NCBI GenBank assembly: GCA_963854835.1
Contig: OY978525.1
Coordinates: 61,666,855 to 61,730,854 of the forward strand
Reading direction: 5' to 3'
DNA from: Megamerina dolium
Taxonomy: Eukaryota > Arthropoda > Insecta > Diptera > Megamerinidae
Length of the DNA: 64,000 nt
Position 1 is the first letter of the stretch; the number at the start of each line of letters is the position of its first letter. Below the pieces are notes generated by a model that was not told the DNA's origin, ran no database searches, and was given only the letters and a program-made list of their open reading frames with translations. Of the stretch, positions 31,666 to 41,929 are shown one piece after another. A program made the translations under genes and the position numbers.

Positions 31666-33496
31666 GAAAAAACATTTTCTTTATTCTGTCGATATATAGT
31701 AATATTATTCAATTATTCCTATAATATCGGTTATTATCCAGAGCAGTGGAAATCAATGATGAATCAATGATGCTCAGGCATCATTTATAAAATGTATAAA
31801 AAAATTAAAAATCGCTCTTTCTTTTTATGTTCACTGCATTCACTGCATAACTCTCATGTACATTTCCATTTAAATTATATGACAATTTACCCAAACAAAC
31901 TCAAGCAATTTATTTTCATTCATTACATTGTAATTCCGATTCATATATTTAAAATTTAAATATATTTCACAATTAAGTATACCACGTACGCTAATATGTA
32001 ACATATTATTTCTGAATTACAAGCGAACCTCTTGAAAGTGAAGAAAATCTCTAATATATTAATGAATTTAAAAATTGATCCCCAACACGTCTCTAAAGAG
32101 ACTGATCGGAGACTATTCTCCCATTGTCAAAATTTCATGTTCTTTTCTTAAATGCAGGTAGCCTTTTCATCGCGTGTTGTGCTCTATTCTCAAAAATGTT
32201 GCTTTCATAACGGTGAAAAGTGAACATTTTTACACTATTAAGTGACTTGCTCAAAGTGTTGCACTGCAAATTAGGTGATTAAGTGATCTCGCTTTACTCG
32301 CGTTGCATAGTTTTAAACATTGAAATTTCCTTAGCACTTTGATTAATATTATTTTCCATTTCTCGTTTTGCGACAGCCAGTTCTTATAACAAATATTCGT
32401 ATGGATCTGTGTAGAAATCTCATTTTGTACTCTTTGCACATGTATATAACAAGATATTAACAAGATAAGTTTATTTAATTTAATTTTGCTAACGCGAGTA
32501 CATTTGAAAATAATAAATTATAAATAAGAAAATCCAACGAAAACTCGAAAAATATAATACTGCCGAAAAATACACTACATAAGATAGTGTAAAAAGATCT
32601 TATGCTTACATCTTATGCTTAAGTAATACAAATTAATGTTAAATGATAAATTAAATGTAAAATGTTAAAATTTATATCTTTTTGTGCAATAATTTTTATG
32701 AACTGGTTTGGTGTACAACACTAGTATGTATTTATTAAGTTTCTAAGCTAAACTGTATACATGTATGTAATTCGTATGCAAAAATGTTAAATATAAAATA
32801 GTGTTTTGTGCTTTTTTAAACTAAACAGACGCCCCTGAAGAAGCTGACGAAGACCAGTGAAACGTCGGGTAAAGAAAAAAGATGGAATGGTTTTTTAGTC
32901 GCATCAACTTATAATTGACCAAAAAGTTTAAACAACTTTTATTAATATTAAATTATTTTTGATCTGGACCCAGGTTCGAATCGCGGCGAAGAGCAAAAAT
33001 GGGTAAATTGTCAAATAATTTAAATGAAAATGTACATAAGATTTATAATACAGTGAATGAAAATTTCTAACCTTACGACCAATCTATTGATAGAATTGAT
33101 AATCTACATTTATACCCGTTCAGATATAACATAATCTTTAAAACGAGGGGTGAAATTTTGAAACTTAATATACACCCATACCCGTACACCCCGTACGAGA
33201 TAAGGGCGGTCCTTAGCCTTTTCAATTTCACAGCGAACAAGAACAATACTTCAATTGTTGTTCGCCCCAATATATATTAGCCATTGCTATTAAGCTATAA
33301 CAGTGGGTGCCAACAGTTGTGCGCGTGTCAAGTATTGAATCATTTTAACATTACACTTTAAATTGCAAACGTTTTTTATTATTTCGTGCTACCGTTTAGA
33401 AATTAATCAATTTGTTGAAAAGTTCACTTGTTTGATTGAATTAGTAGGATCACCTTGTATTACGACAACAAAGCCACTAAAAAAATAAATAAATAT
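31661..33496. other. AT-rich intergenic, no gene seen
   Basis: No open frame with a recognisable domain. Notable items are a ribozyme-core-like motif (32831-32870, listed separately) and a TPsiC-like GGTTCGAATCGC near 32972-32983 without a matching tRNA body. Confidence 0.5.
32831..32870 (+). other. Hammerhead-core-like motif (weak)
   Basis: GCCC-CTGAAGA-(AGCTG..CCAGT)-GAAAC-GTC-GGGT contains the CUGANGA and GAAA elements, a GUC triplet, a short stem I (GCCC with GGGT) and an imperfect stem II. Stem III would have essentially no loop. Similar CTGAAGA...GAAACGTC strings occur with Penelope-like retroelements, from memory. No Penelope protein was found nearby. Confidence 0.3.
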
Positions 33497-33842
33497 GTGG
33501 CATTTAAATCCCCGAATGGTTTTCTAGCCGAGATTCTTTTCCATTACTGTTGTGTGTGTTAAATTTTGGACAGTATTAGAAGGGACCTACGTATTTTAGC
33601 CGGTTCCAAACGGCAGAACTCTTGCGACATCACTTTTTTGAGCTTTGTCAAAGAGTTCGTTTAGAAGCTTTGCATGGCAAAGTGTTAAGAAGAATTGCCA
33701 ATTGCTTTCCGACAGGTGAGTACAGTTCGAAAGAAAAAAAATTTTTTCTTTCGATATTAAATTTGTTATGCTTCAACCGGGGAGTTTACCCATGACCTAC
33801 AGATCAGAAGGCCAACACACTAACCACCGAGCTGCAGCACCT
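33497..33842 (-). repeat. tRNA-derived SINE copy
   Basis: Full-length but diverged copy in minus orientation; the 3' side ends in an A/T-rich (TAAA-type) tail at 33478-33496. The tRNA-like head is at 33775-33842 with decayed B box (GGGGAGTTTACCCATG on plus). Confidence 0.8.
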
Positions 33843-33921
33843 ATTTATAAAAAATAAAGCCGAATTGTAATTAAATCTCTAACGCTATATCGTGTCCTGA
33901 GAGGAACTATTAATATTCGAA

Positions 33922-34200
33922 ATGCCAGCTCTCAATCGTTTCCAGGTTGCCGAGAAGGAAATTAACAACTTTAACTCGTATTTTCATGTGACTGATACCG
34001 ACAACCCTAGTACCTTTGCTTTGGAGGCACAAAAGAAGGAAATTGAAACCCTCTGGAGTGATTTTAAAAAGCAATATCACTCGATTATATTTGATGAGGG
34101 AAATAAATGCATTAACGTTGGTAAAATAAAGGACACATATAGGGAGTATTCCACATCCTATATTCGATGCCTTTCCAATAAAAGTGTCCACATACATGAT
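33922..34200 (+). pseudogene. BEL/Pao gag N-terminus (fragment)
   Basis: Met at 33922 begins ALNRFQVAEKEINNFNSYFH, DTDNPSTFALEAQKKEIETL and YREYSTSYIRCLSN, a gag N-terminus of the BEL type. After about codon 85 similarity ends and the frame runs into unrelated sequence with repeated ATTATACCGCA units (34208-34290). It is related to, but distinct from, the minus-strand gag at 36.6 kb. Confidence 0.7.
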
Positions 34201-34387
34201 TGTACCGCATTATACCGCACCGCACCTTTCTGAGTGCCTTTGTGTATATCGTTACTGAGTATTGTACGGGATTATACCGCACTGTATCCTACCGCTTCTG
34301 TTTGCGCAGGCCTATGGATTAAATTGATTTCAGTTTCAGATTGGTAAGTCAGTTTTGATCAAAGGAACTAAGGAACTGAAAGAGACT

Positions 34388-34478
34388 CTTCTGCTCGTAT
34401 AAGGACTACCTCTTTTGTTGATCACCGCAAACTAAATAATAACCACGATTGACGGATATGCACCTGGAATGTCCGGTC
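34388..34478 (+). repeat. RTE-like element scrap (endonuclease start)
   Basis: GACTACCTCTTTTGTTGATC then TGACGGATATGCACCTGGAATG match the start of the RTE-like ORF at 22520 and 55150, then stop. Confidence 0.75.
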
Positions 34479-34920
34479 CAATTTTCATTTCCATTTTCTA
34501 TATATATTTTCCCATTCTATCCGTGAGCTCACCACCTATTTATTTATTGCTTTACTCTTGGTTATTTTTGGCTATTTGTCAGCGTTGCCTTTTCACATAC
34601 CTTTCCCACTTAAAATTATAATAGTAGAAAGGAATGAAAACTAGCAAAAAAGTAGTTGCAATGTATTAATATATATGCAACGAAACACATTTAATTTTAC
34701 GGAATAATAAAATAAAATTCAAAATAAACACAAACCAGCTACAACGTTTACTGTTTTGTAGACAGTGGCTGAAATATTTTACTACATATTTCTCTTATTA
34801 AAATCATGCAATTAAAAAAGAAAAATATATTTAAAATTGCAAAAAATGATAAAATATGATAAGTTTCAAGCTTACTGTATTAGTTGCGGTAGAAATGAAA
34901 AAAAAGTGGTCGATTGCCAC

Positions 34921-34988
<68 letters not shown>

Positions 34989-35019
34989 ATGTATATATAT
35001 ATATATGTGTGTGTGTGTG

Positions 35020-35116
<97 letters not shown>

Positions 35117-35121
35117 GTATA

Positions 35122-35176
<55 letters not shown>
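34921..35176. repeat. (TA)n/(TG)n microsatellite
   Basis: Alternating blocks of TA and TG dinucleotides with occasional TGTA steps. The predicted open frames of Tyr/Ile/Val/Cys repeats are artefacts of it. Confidence 0.97.
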
Positions 35177-35179
<3 letters not shown>

Positions 35180-35537
35180 ACTATGTAGGTACATAAATAC
35201 ATATGTTCCCAAAAGTAAGTATATACATTTGTGATTTAATTTTGATAAGTGATTTTTTAAATGTTTTAACATGTGTAACAATGAAACGTGAAATTAGTAT
35301 ATACATTAGTAGTAAATTTGAAACATTACACTTTTTAATGAATAACAAAAAGCGACTTCATAAATATCATTATCTTTTAAAAAAATTAAAATCTACCACT
35401 AAATTTTAGAATCTACCACAATTTCATTTATCTCTAAAAATTATTTTATTGTTTTACAGTCCAAACACTGTTCGTAATGTCAAACATACAAAGGAGTCGC
35501 TGAGAAACATTTTTGCCCGTGTAAACTCATATGAAGA
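35177..35537. other. AT-rich, no gene seen
   Basis: Short frames only; no motif. Confidence 0.4.
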
Positions 35538-35655
35538 ATATGGTCGTTTGAAAGCATGCCTGATGATTGGAGGCTCAGTGTTCTCTGTCCCGTGCATAAA
35601 AATGCGCCAATTACCGTGAAATAAGTCTCCTGAGCATCGCATATAAGGTCTTATC
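35538..35655 (+). repeat. RTE-like element scrap (RT fingers)
   Basis: GCATGCCTGATGATTGGAGG to GAATAAGTCTCCTGAGCATC-type sequence matches the RT region at 24099-24220, with a short deletion. Confidence 0.8.
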
Positions 35656-35667
35656 CTGTGTGTCTAC

Positions 35668-36662
35668 GCCAGAAAATTATGTCACGCGCACTGCCTGGGT
35701 TTCGGTGCGCCTTTCGGGGTTGTTTGGACGCATGGGAGAAATGGATCGACAGGGTTGCCGATTCTGTGGGTGGTTGAATTGCCCATTCTGTTGTTGGCTG
35801 GGTTGCCGAGAGCCACATCGTATGTCCAACACCGATTCAAATGTCTGAAAGCGCTCGGTTAGAATTGCGTTGAATGCATTCCATGTCGGAATTTCCCGCT
35901 TATTGTTGACAGATTACTCCCATAGGCATAGGGTGGTGTCGGGGAGTTTCGTTGAACACAAATACACAAAAATTGCATCCCAATGGCTGGTATCGATATC
36001 TAACAATTGTAAATTTGTGATACAGTCGTTGATTGTTCGCTGCAAGCGTTTTATGGTCACACCAGTTTTGTGAAAAACTGGCTTCAAATTAAAAAGAGCC
36101 TTCAGTTGAATATTAAAGAATTCGATTATTTTCGTATCTTTCCTCAAGGTTATTCCACGCAATGAGGAAGCCATCATTAGTCAACAGAGTTGATTTAATG
36201 ATATTGTACCTCGAGTCTTCTGAAGCAGGTGGTATAGCTTCTCGTCGGGTGATAACTGGACATTGTTCCGGTATAAAGCGATTCAACTTCCAACATGCGG
36301 TACCGCATGTTGGAAGTTGAATCGTTGGCAGAGAATATTGTGAGCGTAGCTATCAGCGGGAACTCGTGCAGCAACGGCAGACGACGTGATAACCGTCAAG
36401 TCGTGAAGATGCGCGTTAATGTTTGCCAGATATTTTAGCATCTTTATATCTAGTTTTAATCTGATCTAGGTCAGCGGCTACAACCTCCGGACCTGGCTTA
36501 ATTTGCTGATTTTAAGTCACTCCATATCGAATTAATTCTTTTGAACTTGGAGGGCGTATGTACTGCGAGTGTCCGTGTTTATTAGATGGAAATAGGTGTT
36601 GGTTTCATTTATTTCCTCGATTGCAGCGTTAAAACCTTTAATCTCCGCCATGATAATGGTAA
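35668..36662 (-). pseudogene. BEL/Pao gag (DUF1759 type)
   Basis: Minus-strand Met at about 36652 (MAEIKGFNAAIEEINETNTY, FHLINTDTRSTYALQVQK). After frame breaks come LSPDEKLYHLLQKTRG, then SLRGITLRKDTKIIEFFNIQ, LKALFNLKPVFHKTG, IKRLQRTINDCITNLQLLDI, WDAIFVYLCSTKLPDTTLCL and IPTWNAFNAILTERFQTFES. A Gln/Asn/Pro-rich tail (PSQQQNGQFNHP) follows. A perfect 46-bp palindrome (36279-36324) replaces coding sequence in the middle. Protease and pol are absent. This is a second BEL family in the window. Confidence 0.8.
36279..36324. repeat. Perfect 46-bp palindrome inside BEL gag
   Basis: The half CGATTCAACTTCCAACATGC then GGT is followed at once by its exact reverse complement, with no spacer. Confidence 0.9.
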
Positions 36663-37188
36663 ATCACCAAAATACAGAACGCAATGTCGCGAATAATGGA
36701 AAAATATTAAATACGCGTAATTCGTAGAATTACAGTAACAGAAAAGAGGAAATAGAAGAATTCGAATCGATTTGCTGATCTTATATCAGCTACTCGATTC
36801 TTCTCAGTGACGTAGTCTTTATTCAAGCTAAGCCTAACGAAATTGGCTAACGCAGGATGCCGGCGTATCAAACCGTATTGAAACTAATAATTTCGAATTA
36901 AAACAAACAACGAACACCGTGACATTCTGCTCGAAAGAGTTCAGTGGTAGTTACGCGCAACGTAAATGAATGCAATTGTAATTATATTATTTTTAAGTAT
37001 ATAAATGTAATTACGAAGGAAAGGAAAAAAATTATTATAATGTGATGATTTATGTAATAAACCAAGAGAAAATTAAAAAAATAATAATAATAATTGAGGC
37101 GCTCTAATATTATTTTATTTTACAAGTGTTAGGAATACTCGAATATATGGAAACAATGTAATTGTACAAAAAAAATACAAGAGGTGTA
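36663..37188. other. BEL leader/unknown, no gene seen
   Basis: Upstream (minus sense) of the BEL gag, so probably its leader and LTR region, but LTR ends were not defined. Confidence 0.4.
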
Positions 37189-37227
37189 TGTGTGGGGATG
37201 TGTGTTACATACACACATCCCCACACA
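37189..37227. repeat. Hairpin, 17-bp perfect arms
   Basis: TGTGTGGGGATGTGTGT, loop TACAT, then its exact reverse complement. Simple-sequence character but perfectly paired. Confidence 0.9.
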
Positions 37228-37667
37228 CAAGTGCAATTGAATATTGGCGCTCACAATTAAGTGTATATTTATTGTAAAGAGAATTGTAAAATTAAGAGAC
37301 TTACAATGCGGAGCAAGTGTAAGGAAAAAAAAATGCAACCAAAGAGAATACGGCAAAAGTGTTATAAATATTCCTGTGGGTTTCTATGTATGTATACCAT
37401 CAATATTACATTTGTTGGAGTTACAAAGCAGAGACCGAGTAATATATGGAGTATGTAATATCTTGCGCGATATTGTTGCAACTTATTTAGATAAGCAAAA
37501 CACACAAAAAAGAAAAGAGAAAGCATTGTTGTACCTAAACAGATGCAAATACATATGGGTGATGAAATATATAGATTTACTTGTTATTGCCTGCCGATGG
37601 TTAAGCACGCCCAAGTAATGCAAATAAATATTATGCACGAATATGCAATATTGATGATAGGTGTTCA
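37228..37667. other. No gene confirmed
   Basis: A 124-codon open frame (37244-37618) has no recognisable domain and A-rich composition; treated as chance. Confidence 0.4.
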
Positions 37668-37960
37668 TTAGGGTGGGTGAAATTTTTTCGACCCAAAGGC
37701 TCATCGTGATTCTTATTCTATGGGTCATTCTAAGCAAATTTGCCAAAGAAACCATAGCTCTAAAATGAATTTCGAGCCCCCGGCTTTTTCAAAATAGGTA
37801 TTTTTTCTAGAAATATTCGAGAATAGAGGCAAAAAAATGCTATTTCCTTTAGCCAAATGTGTATGTGGGGGTTTTTTGGGTCGCGGAATCCATTTTTGAC
37901 ATTAATTTTTATTTTTGAGTGCCGCCAGAGGGCGCTTTCGTACATTTTTTTGGAAAAATA
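37668..37960 (+). repeat. Putative left end of the 38-40 kb transposase-bearing element
   Basis: Starts ATTAGGGTGGGTGAAATTTT, followed by TTCGACCCAAAGGCTCATCG and GGGTCATTCTAAGCAAATTT. This looks like the conserved end of an arthropod repeat family, from memory. It is GC-richer than its surroundings and lies 250-550 bp upstream of the transposase-like start codon. No inverse partner was found to the right of the gene. Confidence 0.45.
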
Positions 37961-38216
37961 TACGATACTGTTGTGGAAATAGACGAATTTTTGACTTTGT
38001 ATTGAATATATTCAAAATACATACTCGAATTATAAATTGTTAAATCATATTCCATACATTTTGTTCCTTTTTCCAGCTTTTCTAAAAATAAAATCGATAG
38101 ATTTCAAGCTAAGACCTAAATCACATTTTTACCAGCTTTTGAAGGAAGAAAACCTCAAAATCTAGCTGGAAAATCTTAATATTTATAAATTAATTAATTA
38201 ATATTTAATTTTAAAC

Positions 38217-40220
38217 ATGGATCTATTGCCGTCAACATCACAAGCCGCACCAACATCAATAAGTACCGAAAGTAGTTTGAAACATATGCCTTCTCACGAT
38301 GTTCCTGCTTTTGGTATGTCTTCTGATTTGACTGGTCTGAATCTGCCAACTAAACAGGATATTTTAAGATGCTATTTTTTCTTGGCCGAACGTGCTAAAA
38401 TGCAAAGTAAAATGTTTTCATATAAAACATTTACTCCTCAAGTGACAGACAAATTGATTGGAATTTGGAGCAAACTAAATATTGAAATTATATGCAAACG
38501 AAATATTGTTAGAAAATTGAATACCTTGCTTGACAAATACTACACTGCAGATAAATGCAAAGCAAAAGGCTCCAGTCTCACATCTTTCTTACGATCCATA
38601 AAAGAATTATTTTACATTGGGAAATGTAAATGTGACTTGAAAGCTGCTCTATGCTCATGTGGAATGATTCCAGAAGAGTTGAAAGAGTTTATGATGGATC
38701 AACATAATGACAGAAGATCTACGATACCGGAATACCAGACAGAAATTGAAGAGCAAGCACCTACATCTACAATAATAGAAACAATTGAAGAGAGCCAGGG
38801 TCTAACATACGTGCCAGAAGAAGACCAGGAAAGTGATTATGAGCATAGTACACATTTAGTAGAAGCACAAAATGCATCTCAAACGAAACGAGGACCATAT
38901 ACACCCAGATACGATGCTTTCAAGTTTGCTATGATGTGTGACAGATTTGGTGTGTCAGATAGAATAGCATCAGCATTGGCAACATCTCTTATGGAAGACA
39001 TTGGCGTCAAAGATGGTCATGGCAATCTTGTCATTATGGACAAGTCTAAAGTTCGTAGAGAAAAAGTTAAATGTAGACAAAAAGTGCTTCATAATCGGTA
39101 TGATGCTTCCAATTTAATTGCATTTTCATTCGACGGCAGAAAAAATGATTCTTTAACGATGGAAAAAATCGATAACAAATTTCATCCAAGGATGGTGAAA
39201 GAACCTCACCTAGTTGTTTTAAAGGAACCACATTCCCAATTATTAGGCTACATAAAAGTAGAAAATGAAGATTCTGAACACAAAGTCATCAAATTGAACG
39301 AATTTTTCATCAACAAAGCAATGTCTCTAGATTCTTTGATTGGCATATGCTGTGATGGTGAGCGAACAAATACTGGCATAAGAAATGGAATTTTGCGACG
39401 ATTCGAAATGCAGTTAAACAGACCACTGCATTGGTTTGTGTGCCTTCTCCACTTTAACGAGCTTCCGTTACGGCATTTGTTTGACACTTTGGAGAAATCA
39501 TCCACCACTGGACCACGAACGACAACCGGAACGTTGAGCAAACAAATAGAAACTTGTGATAATGTTCCGGTATGTAATTTTTTTAAATTTGTATTACTAT
39601 TTTGAATGGCAAACTATATAATTAAAGTATATACGCCAATGTACTTCAATATTAAATATTACAACTCTGTCGTGCACGGTAGTGTATTATTTTATAAATT
39701 CATACGTTGGACTCAATATTTGGATTCGAATTTAAGCCAAATTGTAAATAATGTTGTTAAAAAAAACCTCGTATTATGCTCATTCAGAAAACATTTTATT
39801 GGCAATGTTGTTCGACGATGAAAAAAAAATACGCGACTTAGCTCTAAAAAAAATTTTACACTACCGTAACCATGTGGAAGATCCGATGCTACTGAGAGTT
39901 TATAAAAAGCCTATCATAAACTTCAATTGCACAGATTTTACGAATATGATTGACATGAATGATAATTCAATCTTATTCGAACCACCATTCACTCGAAATA
40001 TTCCTTATGAATATCTACAACAATATTTAGAAGACATTGATCCACCGCTGCCTGATCCGAAAATTCCAGTACACATACAAGGAACGGAAAGACATGTTCA
40101 ATTGCTGGCTAGTGTATCCAAAAGAGTTTTAGAACATAATCGAGAAGGAGTTATGGTGTGACATTAGAAAGTCGTGAAAAATTCGCTAGACTTGACAGCA
40201 AGAAAGACTTTCAAAAATAA
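38217..40220 (+). pseudogene. Transposase-like protein of unassigned class, with frameshifts
   Basis: A 462-codon open frame from ATG 38217 plus two downstream blocks. The N-terminus has a compact Cys cluster (GKCKCDLKAALCSCGM). The core shows D306 (IAFSFDGRKND), D380 (LIGICCDGERTNTG) and a C409-x2-H412 motif (FVCLLHFNELPLRHLF). This pattern of two Asp plus C(2)H fits RNase H-fold DDE transposases such as hAT, MULE, P and Kolobok. A TTGPRTTTGTLSKQ stretch follows. At 39571 a GTATGT donor-like site precedes a gap: about 70-80 residues expected in relatives are missing before IIKVYTPMYFNIKYY. One extra A in an A8 run near 39761-39768 shifts the frame to YYAHSENILLAMLFDDE (candidate catalytic Glu). 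A GT duplication near 40157-40160 shifts it again before VTLESREKFARLDSKK and TAA at 40218. I recall related uncharacterised proteins across arthropods but cannot name the family. Confidence 0.7.
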
Positions 40221-40329
40221 CTCCTTCGCGTTTATTTCCTAAAACTCTTCGTTTTGTTTCTTAATTACTGAATTCAATTAATTTTTTTTATTAATTACAT
40301 TTTATATGCTTTTATTATTTGTTATGTTG

Positions 40330-40832
40330 AATTTTAGAAGAAAAAAACAAAGTCGTGAATAATGCTCATCTAATTTATGCATTTTGACTCACTACAAATG
40401 TTATAGTAATATTATTATTATCGTTATGTTATTTTATTATGTGTATTTACTGTAGCCATTAATTAATGATAATCAACACACTATGAATAATGTAATTATC
40501 ATTGGCTAAAATGGGTTGTAGTATATTTATAAAAATGCGTGGTCAGCGTCATCGTACCTCACTGTATGATTGTATAACAATTTCACAACTATGAAAACCA
40601 AGAACGAAGAAGAAGAAAAATAATGAATAAACAATAATAAAAGAACCAACGGGTCATCTTTTAAAGCTACCTTGTGCAGAAAATATATTATACTGTTTAA
40701 TAAAAAAAACTATATTGAAAAAACAATTGTGTTGTGCGCGAAAGAATTACGGAAAGCAGAAGAAGAAATAAAAGGGGTAAGTCCTAGAAATTAAGTTATC
40801 TGAGAACAGTTGAAAGTAGGACACCACCTTTT
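40330..40832 (+). repeat. LTR/leader-like region upstream of a gag
   Basis: AT-rich stretch with a TATA-like TATATTTATAAAAATGCG near 40522-40540, followed within 300 bp by tRNA-Ser-type primer-binding sites and then a gag-like frame. This arrangement fits a 5' LTR of a 17.6/297-type gypsy element, but no second LTR was found. Confidence 0.4.
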
Positions 40833-40923
40833 TTTCGCAGCCGGTAGGATACTGCGAAGCATCTTGTAAGACAATGAGAAGAGTCGAAAGTAGGACACAA
40901 CATTTTGGAGCAGCCGGTAGGAT
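40833..40923 (+). other. Duplicated primer-binding-site region
   Basis: TTTCGCAGCCGGTAGGAT (40833-40850) and TGGAGCAGCCGGTAGGAT (40906-40923) both resemble the tRNA-Ser complement used by 17.6/297-type elements (TGGCGCAGTCGG...). They lie in a roughly 73-bp tandem duplication (GTTGAAAGTAGGACAC / GTCGAAAGTAGGACAC). Confidence 0.55.
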
Positions 40924-41105
40924 ACTGCGAAGTATCTTGCAAGACAAGATATTTTACGTTAAACGTTTAACGCAGTATTAGGATTCCATTGTTCCCTAGG
41001 GCATAAAAATAGATTTGTGTTCCAGCATAATATCTGATGGAGGTTAGTATCTCCTCAGATATTGCAATTCAGGAAGCAACCACTTTCGTGTGAGATTTAT
41101 TTAAG

Positions 41106-41893
41106 CAACATAGTAAATCTAAAGCGCAACACGGCAAAGTACTAGCACCAGGTGAGGAGCTAGAAGCTTCATTAACAGAATTAAGAGACCTTTTAGAAAC
41201 ACAGGGTGAAACAAGTTTGGTCGTGAAGGACAATTTGGATGCAGCGGAGGCGCAAATAAGAAACCTCAGATTAAAGATTGTAAACCAAGGGTTGGAAGCT
41301 GAACAACTAGACGCAAGGAACGTAGAACTTCACAGAAGGAATTAGGAGTTAGAAGGATTACTTAAGAAGAGAAATATTTCCGAGGAATTTATAGAAAAGA
41401 CACTCAGAACGTCCGTGGACACTGAGCAAATAAGCGCTCTCTAGGCCCAAGTAAGAAATCTTGAGAGGAAACGTAGTTTAGCAGAAGAGACAACTCTTCG
41501 CCGCCGTACACCTGTAAGGAAGATACTAACGAACTCGCAGCCACAAACAACAAAAAAAAAATGCGTATAGACGAGATAGCGCAGATGTTAGTAGACTAGT
41601 TCCAGTACTCACTGGAGCTGAATAAAAAAAAATTGAGAACAGAAGTCCACCAATTTATCGCTGGGTGTGAATTAGCCAGCAAAGGAATAAAACCATATGA
41701 GTTGGAAGATTTCATATCCTGCATAAAGCAATGTCTATACGGAGTTGCGTTTAATTTGGTATTGGCGAAAAAATTTACCAATTTGTAAGAATTATATAAA
41801 CTTCTAAGAAACACATACCTGAAAAAAATCCAGATAAAACCCATCACTCGCCAAATCCAGTTTGCACGGCAATTACCACAAGAAGCATAAGTG
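41106..41893 (+). pseudogene. LTR-retrotransposon gag (coiled coil and capsid-like)
   Basis: The plus frame reads a heptad-rich coiled coil: APGEELEASLTELRDLLETQ, LDAAEAQIRNLRLKI, AEQLDARNVELHRRN. It then passes a TAG stop at 41344, another at 41443, and a basic linker. A capsid-like block follows (LRTEVHQFIAGCELASKGIK, LEDFISCIKQCLYGVAFNLV, KLLRNTYLKKIQIKPI). Stops make it dead. It ends where RTE copy 2 begins. The gypsy-type assignment rests mainly on the upstream primer-binding site. Confidence 0.6.
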
Positions 41894-41929
41894 CGTTTGC
41901 CAGGAGATTGGACGAATTCACCGCCGCTA

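Noticed and set aside
32970..32985. tRNA gene from GGTTCGAATCGC
   Set aside because: No acceptor, D or anticodon arm could be paired around the TPsiC-like string.
34925..35200. Long open frames of Tyr/Ile/Val/Cys repeats on both strands
   Set aside because: They are translations of the TA/TG microsatellite, not proteins. The same applies to frames over 31430-31660, 48530-48750 and 58380-58470.
37244..37618. 124-codon open frame as a host gene
   Set aside because: No domain, A-rich composition and no conserved motif; likely chance in AT-rich DNA.
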